NCBI GenBank assembly: GCA_050250795.1
Contig: JBFWNZ010000147.1
Span: 1-8,978 of the forward strand
Direction of reading: 5' to 3'
DNA: 8,978 nt
Source: JBFWNZ01 sp050250795
GTDB taxonomy: Bacteria; Pseudomonadota; Alphaproteobacteria; UBA8366
The notes below the pieces were generated by a model that saw only the letters and a list, made by a program, of their open reading frames with translations, was not told the DNA's origin and did not search any database. A program made the translations under genes and the position numbers. This document shows, in pieces, positions 1 through 6,418 of this stretch (position 1 is the stretch's first letter; each line of letters opens with the position of its first letter).

Positions 1-353
1 ATCGCGGCCGACACCCATGCGCCGACCACTGCCCCATAGAAAACGGCGACCCGTCCCGCGAGCCATAGCAAAAGAAGAAGAACCAGCGGAAAGCCTTGAA
101 GCGGCGCCCGGCCTGTCCAGTTCGGCACGGCCGTCAGCAGGAAGCCGGCGATAGCAGCCCCGACATAGCCGAACAGCATCTCGTGCACATGCCAGCGGAC
201 CGGGTCGAAGGCACCGGGATAGGCGATGTTGCCATGCATGACGACGGTCCAGAGCGCCATGGACGCCACCGCCCACAGCCCCGCCGCCAGAAAGAACGGC
301 CGGAACCCCGCTTCCAGGAAAGCGGGTCCGCGACGGTGCATTGCATTGTCCAT
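1..353 (-). CDS. nnrS: NnrS family membrane protein, N-terminal part (cut by window edge)
   Basis: This is the first 117 codons of a leftward gene that runs off the window start. NnrS proteins are polytopic inner-membrane proteins, reported to bind haem and copper, linked to denitrification and nitrosative-stress tolerance. Seen here: a short N-terminus, an FRPFFL motif (residues 17-22), a first membrane segment (about 19-39), and the signature WHVHEMLFG (54-62) followed by a second segment and AVPNWTG (75-81). These are hallmarks of the family N-terminus. A third hydrophobic segment begins near residue 88. The histidines at 55 and 57 lie in the part thought to hold metal or haem. The ATG at 353 is chosen because GGAGG lies 8 nt upstream (362-366); a second in-frame ATG at 341 has no such site. 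It is divergent from the diguanylate cyclase gene. No clear FNR/NnrR box (TTG-N8-CAA) was found upstream. Family assignment is strong; the role in this organism is inferred. Confidence 0.88.
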   Translation of the reverse strand, partial: MDNAMHRRGPAFLEAGFRPFFLAAGLWAVASMALWTVVMHGNIAYPGAFDPVRWHVHEMLFGYVGAAIAGFLLTAVPNWTGRAPLQGFPLVLLLLLWLAGRVAVFYGAVVGAWVSAA

Positions 354-364
354 TGTCCTCACCT

Positions 365-376
365 CCGGCATGCCGG
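365..376. promoter_or_regulatory. 12-bp perfect palindrome touching the nnrS ribosome-binding site
   Basis: CCGGCATGCCGG is its own reverse complement and sits in the gap between nnrS and the diguanylate cyclase gene. On the minus strand its end overlaps the GGAGG ribosome-binding site of nnrS by two bases. In RNA it could form a four-base-pair CCGG stem with a CAUG loop beside that site; as DNA it could be a dimeric-repressor site. In GC-rich DNA short palindromes arise often by chance, so function is only a possibility. Confidence 0.25.
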
Positions 377-454
377 CCCACTAGGACCCAGCCGGCGCCC
401 GTTCGCAACCCGGCGCGACAATCGGTCCCGGCAGCGCTCCGTCCTGCGATTGCA

Positions 455-2797
455 ATGCTTTCTCCACCTCCCGTCTTCGGGTACCCTGAACGCTCTTCCT
501 TCCTGAAGCCGATCCGATATGTGAGGGACTTGGCGGTCTTGCGTTCCCTGGCCGACATCCGCATCCGCACGGTGGCCGTCATCCTTCTGGCCGTCACCAT
601 CAGCCTGGGCGCGGCGATGGTGATCGAGATCGGGCGGATCGGCGCGCATGCCCGCTTCGTCGCCGAGAACTGGGAGAAATTCGACGCCGAGCGGTCGGAG
701 CGAACCCGGCTCGAAGACGTGCTGGCAAGTTCCACTGGATTCGGCGGCTTCATCCATTACTTCAAGAACTATGTGCTACGCGGCGGCGATGCGGATGCCG
801 GACGGGCGCGGGAAGCATTGGGCGTCGTCTTTCAGGCGATCAAGGCGTACCGGCGCCTCGAACTGTCTCCCATCGATACGGCCGCGCTGGACGACATCGA
901 GAAAACCTTCCGCGACTACAGCGAGCGCCTGAATGTCGCCGTGCAGATGCGCGATGTAGGGCAATCGGCGCTGGCGATCGATGCCGTCGTCCGCACCGAC
1001 GACCGTGCCGCCATCGAAGGCATCGAACGCCTGCGCCGCCAGACCGTCTACGAAGTGATTGGCGGGGAGGATCATCTACGGCCGGGGAAGTTCCTCCTGC
1101 TCGGCCAGTTGCGCATCGCGCTCGGCTATGGCGGGCTGGTCCATTGCTTCCGGAACTATGTCCTGCGTCGCGAGGAACCGGACCTGCAATGCGCTTATGA
1201 AAAGGCGCAGGATGCCCAAGATCTGATCTCCGACTACCGCGCGGCCGGCGTGAATCAGACCGAGGCGTTCGCGCTCGCCGACCTCGCCACGATGGTCGGC
1301 GCATTGGAGTCCGCGATGGACCTTATGGCCTCGTTCCGGCCGATGACTGTCGAATCGCTGCCGCCCTTGGATATGGATGGCCGGCTGGCGATCAACGAGA
1401 CCCCCGGCCTCAGCGCCTTTGTCACGCTTCGCCGCGAGCTCACCCGCGAACAGGAAAGCCGGGCGCAGCGGGTCGAAACGGCGCTGCATGCCCTGAACCG
1501 CGAGACGCGCCTGTCCCATTGGGCGGTCGTTCTAGGCACTGTGACGACCCTCTCCTTCCTCGCCTTTGCCTTTTTCATGCTGGTGATGCGGCCGATCGGA
1601 CGGCTGACGGACGCGACGCGACGGCTTGCTGAGGGCGAGGGCATCGACGTTCCCTATGTCGGCCAGAAGAACGAGGTCGGCACCATGGCGCGGGCCCTGA
1701 CCGTATTCAAAGCGAACGCGGAACGAACCCGAGAGGCGGAACGGCAACTCGCCGACAACGCCCTAACGCTCAAGCGCCAGCTCACCGCGTCGCGCGCCAT
1801 TCAGGATACGGTCGAACGTCAGGCTCAGGAGACGGAGCGGCTCAACGACGTACTCAAGACCGAGCACGACAAGCTGGAACAGGTTCACGCCTTCCTGGAC
1901 GTCGTGATGAACTCGCTGTCGCAAGGCGTGGTCGTCTTCGATACCGAGAACCGCATCGTTCGCGCCAACGACGCGTTCATCAAGCTGCTGCGCCTTCCGC
2001 CGGACTGGCTGGCGGAGGATCGCACCATGGAGGATTACATCCGCCTCTGCGCGTCGCGCGGCGATCTGGGGCCGGGAATCGTCGATGACATCGTGCGCGA
2101 GCGGATGGCACGCGTCGTGACGCTGGGCGCCAAGATCTGGAACCGTTACGAACGCACCCTGCATGATGGCACGGTCCTGGAGGTCTTCGGCGAGCGGCTG
2201 CCCGACGGCGGCGTGGTCGCCACCTATTCCGACGTCACCGAACGCAAGCGCGCGGAGGAACGTATCCGCGCCATGGCCCTGACCGACCCGCTGACGGGGC
2301 TCGCCAACCGGAACCAGTTCGGCTTGCGGCTCGACGACGCGATCAAGATTTCCCGCCGCGAGGATTTGCGGGTCGGCCTGATGCTGCTCGATCTCGACAA
2401 GTTCAAGGCGGTCAACGATACCCATGGCCATCCCATGGGCGATGCGCTGCTGATCGAGGTGGCGCGGCGCCTGCAGCGCATCGTACGCGAGGTCGACACG
2501 GTGGCGCGGCTGGGCGGCGACGAATTCGCCGTGATCTTCCCCATGGTCCAGGCCAAGGACGAACTCAGCTACCCGGCCAGCCGGATGGTGGCGTCGCTGA
2601 CCGAACCGATTGCCGTCAACGGCGCAATCCTGCAGATCGGAACCAGCATCGGGATCGCCTTCTTCCCGGACCATGCCGGTTCGCCGGAAGCGCTGACGAA
2701 ATGCGCCGACGAAGCGCTCTACACGGCCAAGGCTGCCGGCCGGGGCCGCTTCGTCTTTTACGACGATCTGCCGAAGCCAGCCGCTGCCCAGGCATAA
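455..2797 (+). CDS. Membrane-bound diguanylate cyclase (duplicated sensor motif-HAMP-PAS-GGDEF)
   Basis: It makes the second messenger c-di-GMP from two GTP at the inner membrane. With the ATG at 455 it is 780 residues. Order: membrane segment (about 39-59), periplasmic sensor region (60-354) holding two copies of a G-[FY]-G-G-x-x-H-x-F-[KR]-N-Y-V-L-R motif (95-109 and 224-238), second membrane segment (355-377), HAMP (379-425), coiled coil (about 422-477), PAS domain of the PAS_7 type (480-598), GGDEF domain (605-770). The active-site GGDEF (687-691) is intact, as are the DLDKFK metal/nucleotide motif and an RxxD inhibitory site (REVD, 678-681) five residues ahead of it. It is therefore predicted active and product-inhibited. 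No EAL domain. The start is uncertain: ATG 455 has no clear ribosome-binding site. GTG 521 and TTG 539 are alternatives that keep the first membrane segment, and the frame is open back to a TTG at 341. The ligand sensed is unknown. Confidence 0.9.
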   Translation: MLSPPPVFGYPERSSFLKPIRYVRDLAVLRSLADIRIRTVAVILLAVTISLGAAMVIEIGRIGAHARFVAENWEKFDAERSERTRLEDVLASSTGFGGFIHYFKNYVLRGGDADAGRAREALGVVFQAIKAYRRLELSPIDTAALDDIEKTFRDYSERLNVAVQMRDVGQSALAIDAVVRTDDRAAIEGIERLRRQTVYEVIGGEDHLRPGKFLLLGQLRIALGYGGLVHCFRNYVLRREEPDLQCAYEKAQDAQDLISDYRAAGVNQTEAFALADLATMVGALESAMDLMASFRPMTVESLPPLDMDGRLAINETPGLSAFVTLRRELTREQESRAQRVETALHALNRETRLSHWAVVLGTVTTLSFLAFAFFMLVMRPIGRLTDATRRLAEGEGIDVPYVGQKNEVGTMARALTVFKANAERTREAERQLADNALTLKRQLTASRAIQDTVERQAQETERLNDVLKTEHDKLEQVHAFLDVVMNSLSQGVVVFDTENRIVRANDAFIKLLRLPPDWLAEDRTMEDYIRLCASRGDLGPGIVDDIVRERMARVVTLGAKIWNRYERTLHDGTVLEVFGERLPDGGVVATYSDVTERKRAEERIRAMALTDPLTGLANRNQFGLRLDDAIKISRREDLRVGLMLLDLDKFKAVNDTHGHPMGDALLIEVARRLQRIVREVDTVARLGGDEFAVIFPMVQAKDELSYPASRMVASLTEPIAVNGAILQIGTSIGIAFFPDHAGSPEALTKCADEALYTAKAAGRGRFVFYDDLPKPAAAQA

Positions 2798-2808
2798 GGC
2801 TGGGCCGG
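2781..2808. terminator. GC-rich hairpin between convergent genes, candidate bidirectional terminator
   Basis: GCCCAG (2786-2791) pairs with CTGGGC (2800-2805) around an 8-nt loop that contains the cyclase stop codon. The stem extends by CCG/CGG after a 2-nt bulge. It lies across the 13-bp gap separating the stops of the diguanylate cyclase and the quinone oxidoreductase, where a shared terminator would be expected. No T-tract follows on either strand, so intrinsic termination is doubtful. Confidence 0.25.
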
Positions 2809-2810
2809 TC

Positions 2811-3815
2811 TCAGGGAACCCGCATCACGATCTTGCCGGTGGTCTCGCGGTTTTCCAGCGCCGCATGCACGGCTGCCGCGTCGCCCAATAGCCAGTCCCG
2901 GCTGCGGTCCACCGCCACCTCCATCCCGTCTTGCCAGTAGTCGAACAGATCGCGCGCCGCGGCCCCGATTTCCTCGGCATTGCGCATGTAATGGGCCAGA
3001 TGCGAGCGGGTGACGAAGATCGAGCCGTTCTCGGCAAGGTCTTCCATCGGCCGGACGCAGTCGGGAATGCCCGACGCCGCGCCGTACAACGCGCAGACAC
3101 CGCGCACGCGCAGCGCCTTCATCGACCGGCGATAGGTCTCCAGCCCGACCGAATCATAGGCGACATCGACGCCGCGCCCGCCCGTGATCTCCCTCACCCG
3201 CGGCAGGAAGTCCTCCTCGCGATACAGGATGACATGGTCCGCACCCAGCCCGCGCACGATCTCCGCCTTCTCCGGCGTGCCCACCGTCGCGATGACATGG
3301 GCGCCGCGGCGCTTCGCCATCTGCAGCATCATCTGGCCGACCGACCCCGCCGCCGCGTGCAGCAGGGCCCAATCGCCGGGCTTGAGCGGGAACAGGGTGT
3401 GCGTCAGGTAATGCGCCGTCAGGCCGCTGATCATCAGCGCGACGGCCGTGTCCGCCGGCATGTTGCGCGGCGCCCGCACCAGCTTCCAGGCCGGCACCTT
3501 GGCGTATTGCGCATAGGAATGGTGGCCGAGGCAGTAGGTCACGGTCTCGCCGAGCGTCCAGCCGGTCACGCCGGCGCCCAGCGCGGCCACCTCGCCATAG
3601 CCGTCGATGCCCGGGATATAGGGCAGATGGGTCGCATAGGTGTGCGGCGGCGCGTAATAGCCGCGGCGCATATAGGTGTCGCCGAAGCTGGCCCCGGAAT
3701 GGCTCAGCCGGACAAGCACCTCGCCCGGCCCCGGCTCCGGACGGTCCGTCTCGCGCAGCACCAGAACCTCCGGCCCGCCGAATTCCAGCATCTGGATCGC
3801 CTGCATCCTCGCCAT
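2811..3815 (-). CDS. NADPH:quinone oxidoreductase, zeta-crystallin type (MDR superfamily)
   Basis: A 334-residue soluble enzyme predicted to reduce quinones or other electrophilic carbonyls with NADPH. The GroES-like N-terminal domain begins MQAIQM...GGPEVL (4-17), typical of quinone oxidoreductases. The cofactor domain carries HAAAGSVGQMM (153-163), the AxxGxxG dinucleotide motif, then GTPEKAE (179-185) and GGRGVDVAYDSVG (212-224). The C-terminus ends with HAALENRETTGKIVMRV, the usual family tail. Zinc-binding cysteines of alcohol dehydrogenases are absent, fitting the zinc-free quinone reductase branch. The length matches the family. The ATG at 3815 is preceded by GGGAGG with good spacing; a second ATG at 3806 is less well served. 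It is monocistronic, convergent with the cyclase gene and divergent from the glycosyltransferase-flippase gene. The exact substrate cannot be read from sequence, and the gene has no evident link to the polysaccharide genes. Confidence 0.9.
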   Translation of the reverse strand: MARMQAIQMLEFGGPEVLVLRETDRPEPGPGEVLVRLSHSGASFGDTYMRRGYYAPPHTYATHLPYIPGIDGYGEVAALGAGVTGWTLGETVTYCLGHHSYAQYAKVPAWKLVRAPRNMPADTAVALMISGLTAHYLTHTLFPLKPGDWALLHAAAGSVGQMMLQMAKRRGAHVIATVGTPEKAEIVRGLGADHVILYREEDFLPRVREITGGRGVDVAYDSVGLETYRRSMKALRVRGVCALYGAASGIPDCVRPMEDLAENGSIFVTRSHLAHYMRNAEEIGAAARDLFDYWQDGMEVAVDRSRDWLLGDAAAVHAALENRETTGKIVMRVP

Positions 3816-3841
3816 CGCTTCCTCCCTGCGCGGTGGCATGC

Positions 3842-3871
3842 TTGGCAAAGCCGCAGCCCCGCGCCTATGGT
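3842..3871 (+). promoter_or_regulatory. Candidate sigma-70-like promoter for the glycosyltransferase-flippase gene
   Basis: TTGGCA at 3842-3847 (5 of 6 to TTGACA) and TATGGT at 3866-3871 (4 of 6 to TATAAT) are separated by 18 bp in the divergent gap. Transcription would start near 3878, leaving about 60 nt of leader before the TTG at 3941. It would exclude the ATG at 3833 as the start. Found by eye only. Confidence 0.35.
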
Positions 3872-3897
3872 TTGCCGCTTCGTCCGGCGGCCTCCGC

Positions 3898-3926
3898 ATT
3901 ACAGCATGGCGGCGCACCGGCCCCAA
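3898..3926 (-). promoter_or_regulatory. Candidate sigma-70-like promoter for the quinone oxidoreductase gene
   Basis: Read leftward, TTGGGG (3921-3926) and TGTAAT (3898-3903, 5 of 6 to TATAAT) are separated by 17 bp. The start of transcription would fall near 3890, about 75 nt ahead of the ATG at 3815. The -35 match is only 3 of 6. Together with the rightward candidate it would make the 125-bp gap a pair of facing promoters with overlapping leader regions. Confidence 0.33.
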
Positions 3927-3940
3927 TCGGGAATGCCAGA

Positions 3941-6418
3941 TTGACCGCAACCACCGATCCCGCCACACCCGTCGAGGTGCTGCACGTCATCACCGACCTC
4001 GATGTCGGCGGTGCCGAGCGGATGCTGGCCACCTATCTCACCGGTCCGCGCGACGGTCGCATCCGGCACCGTGTCGTCAGCCTGAAGCCCGAGGGTATTT
4101 TCGCGGCCGCTCTGCGCAAGGCCGGGATCGAGGTGGTCTCGCTCGGCATGGGGCGCTGGCCGAACCCGCTGGCCCTGCTGCGGCTCGCCTGGCTGATCCG
4201 GCGCTGGCGCCCGGATGTCGTTCAGACCTGGATGTACCATGCCGACCTGATCGGCAGCCTCGCGCTGCTGCTGTCCGGCCGCCGCGCGCGGACCCATCTC
4301 AACTGGGGCATCCGCTGCTCCGACATGGACCTGGCCGAATACGGCCCGATGCTGCGCGCCGTGATCGGCACCTGCCGCGCGCTCTCGGGCCTGCCGGACC
4401 GGATCGTCGCGAACAGCGAGGCCGGCCGCCGCTTCCATCGCGAAACGCTCGGCTATCGCGATTCCGACTGGCGGGTCGTCCCGAACAGCATCGATGCCGA
4501 CCGCTTCCGCCCGGACCCCGGCCATCGCGCCGCCGTCCGGGCCGAGCTGGGCATCGGACCCGACGCGCCGCTGGTCGGCTGCTTCGCCCGCGTCGATCCG
4601 ATGAAGGACTATCCCGGCTTCCTCGCCGCCCTCGACCGCCTGCCCGGCGTCCAGGCCCTGGCCGTCGGCAAGGACACAGAGCATCTGCCGGCACGGCCAG
4701 GGCTTCACCGGCTGGGCCGCCGAGACGACGTCGAACGGCTCTACGCTGCCTGCGACCTGCTCGTCCTGCCCTCCGCCTTCGGCGAGGGGTTCCCGAATGT
4801 GGTCGGCGAGGCGATGGCCAGCGGCGTCGTGCCGGTCGCAACCGATGTCGGCGACAGCCGCGCGATCGTCGGCGAGGTGGGACGGATCGTGCCCCCGCGC
4901 GACCCGGACGCCCTCGCCGCGGCGGTTCGGAGCCTGCTCGACGAGCCGGCGGATCGGCGGGCCAATCGCGCCGCAGCAGCGCGCGCGCGCATCCTCGACA
5001 CCTACACGGCAGAGGCAGGGGCCGGCGCGGCGGGGTTCGACCGGCTGTTCCGCGAACCCCTCGCCCCGGTATCGGCCAGGCCGCTGCAACCGGTTCTAGC
5101 GGTGGCCAGCGCCATCGTCTCGCGGCTCAGCGTCTTCGCCGTACTGATCCTGGCTGCGCGGCTGCTCGATGCGCGCGAGTTCGGCGCCTTTGCCGTCACC
5201 GGCGTCGTCATGGCGCTGGTCATGGCGCTGGTCTCGGGCGGCGGCGACATGTGGCTCAACCCGTTCACGCAACGCGGCGCCGGCGACCGGCCGCGCGCGC
5301 CGCGCATCTGGGGCGCCTATCTGGCGATCTGCGCCACCATCGCCGCCCTGGTCGGTGGCGGCATGGCGGTCGCCGTCTATCTGTTCGGCCGCAGCGACAG
5401 CGGGATCGGCCTGGGCGCGCTGGAGGGCTATCACGCGGCCGCCGTTCTGGGCGTCCTGGGCGGGGTCTTCGCGGGTTTGACCGAGACGCTTCTGGCGATC
5501 ATGCGCGCGAGCGGACGGGTGGCGGCCTTCTTCGTCGTCCGCGACCTGACCCTGCCGCTGGCAACGCTCGGCCTGTTCGTGTGGGTCCAGCCGCCCAGCG
5601 CCTTCGACGCCGTGCTGGTCCAGACGGTGGCGGCCTTCGGCGCCTGCCTGTTCGTCGGGCTGCGGGTTCTGGGCGACCGTCCTTCGCTGCCCCTGCCGGG
5701 GCGCCTGCGCGGCGCCGCGCGACGCCGGGTGATCGGGCACACGCTGGGCCTCATCTACGGCAATCTGGGCTCGCGGCTGTCGATCTATGTCGATGTCCTC
5801 GTCCTGACCTATCTGCTCAGCCTGGACGATCTGGGCCATTACCGGGCCGCGACCCAGTTCGCCATCGGCTTCATGGTGGTGCAGCATTTCGTCTTCCTGA
5901 CCCTGCCCTGGCAGATGCGGCGGGCGGGCCCCGGCGCGGTCGCCGTCGAGGCGCTGCGCCGGGTGCAGACGCGCCAGCGGCTGCTGCTGGCCCTGTCGGC
6001 GCTGGCCGCGGCAATCCTGATGCTGGCAGCCGATCCGATCATGCGGCTGCTGGGACCGCACTTCGTCGACGCCGCCCCCATCTTCCAGCTTTATGTCCTG
6101 TTGCGTGCGGTCGGGCTGATGTGGGGGCCAAATCACGAACTGCTGGTCAGCAACGGCCGGGCCGGTTGGGACGCGCATGCCAATCTGGTCGGGGTCGCCG
6201 CATGGCTGCTGGCCTTCGCCGCCGCCTATCTTGCCGGTGCGAACCCGGTGGCCGCCGCCATCGCGGCCAGCGCCACCGGCGCCATCGCCGCCCAGGGGAT
6301 GCGCTACAGGCTGGTCGGCCGGGCCGGCCTGATCCCCGTCACGGGGCATCCCTTCGGCTGGACGCTGCCCGCCCTGCTGGCCGCAGGCATCGGGGCGGCG
6401 GCACCGCTGATCCTATGA
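3941..6418 (+). CDS. Fusion of a GT4 glycosyltransferase with a Wzx-type polysaccharide flippase
   Basis: One open frame of 825 residues encodes two proteins usually made separately. Residues about 11-370 are a GT-B fold family-4 glycosyltransferase: VLHVITDLDVGGAER (13-27), the NSIDADRF region (182-189), FARVDPMKDYPGF (215-227) and the EX7E donor-binding motif EGFPNVVGE (282-290). A linker of roughly 15 residues follows. Residues about 385-825 are a multi-spanning hydrophobic protein of the MOP/Wzx flippase type. It starts VLAVASAIVSRLSVF and carries the DAREFGAFAVTG motif after its first helix, as in family N-termini. Predicted role: sugar transfer to a lipid-linked glycan in the cytoplasm coupled to its export across the inner membrane. 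The start is TTG 3941 (N-terminus MTATTDPATP); the frame is open to ATG 3833, but the extra residues do not resemble the family and precede the likely promoter. GTG 3977 is unlikely because it cuts the first strand. The two halves are clear; whether the fusion is natural needs checking. Confidence 0.87.
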   Translation: MTATTDPATPVEVLHVITDLDVGGAERMLATYLTGPRDGRIRHRVVSLKPEGIFAAALRKAGIEVVSLGMGRWPNPLALLRLAWLIRRWRPDVVQTWMYHADLIGSLALLLSGRRARTHLNWGIRCSDMDLAEYGPMLRAVIGTCRALSGLPDRIVANSEAGRRFHRETLGYRDSDWRVVPNSIDADRFRPDPGHRAAVRAELGIGPDAPLVGCFARVDPMKDYPGFLAALDRLPGVQALAVGKDTEHLPARPGLHRLGRRDDVERLYAACDLLVLPSAFGEGFPNVVGEAMASGVVPVATDVGDSRAIVGEVGRIVPPRDPDALAAAVRSLLDEPADRRANRAAAARARILDTYTAEAGAGAAGFDRLFREPLAPVSARPLQPVLAVASAIVSRLSVFAVLILAARLLDAREFGAFAVTGVVMALVMALVSGGGDMWLNPFTQRGAGDRPRAPRIWGAYLAICATIAALVGGGMAVAVYLFGRSDSGIGLGALEGYHAAAVLGVLGGVFAGLTETLLAIMRASGRVAAFFVVRDLTLPLATLGLFVWVQPPSAFDAVLVQTVAAFGACLFVGLRVLGDRPSLPLPGRLRGAARRRVIGHTLGLIYGNLGSRLSIYVDVLVLTYLLSLDDLGHYRAATQFAIGFMVVQHFVFLTLPWQMRRAGPGAVAVEALRRVQTRQRLLLALSALAAAILMLAADPIMRLLGPHFVDAAPIFQLYVLLRAVGLMWGPNHELLVSNGRAGWDAHANLVGVAAWLLAFAAAYLAGANPVAAAIAASATGAIAAQGMRYRLVGRAGLIPVTGHPFGWTLPALLAAGIGAAAPLIL

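Noticed and set aside
444..456. CTGCGATTGCAAT as an FNR/NnrR-type site upstream of nnrS
   Set aside because: The half sites are spaced by 6 rather than 8 bases and the left half is CTG, not TTG, so it does not fit the consensus.
96..506. A 136-codon plus-strand frame opposite nnrS
   Set aside because: It is antisense to the clear NnrS reading frame, rich in Arg, His and Pro, and lacks homology-like motifs.
1763..2674. A 303-codon minus-strand frame within the diguanylate cyclase
   Set aside because: It lies antisense to the PAS and GGDEF domains, has no recognisable motif and reflects GC-biased third positions of the real gene.
2931..3944. A 337-codon plus-strand frame opposite the quinone oxidoreductase
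   Set aside because: It is Arg/His-rich, with no motif, and mirrors the oxidoreductase codons. The opposite strand encodes an intact, full-length family member.
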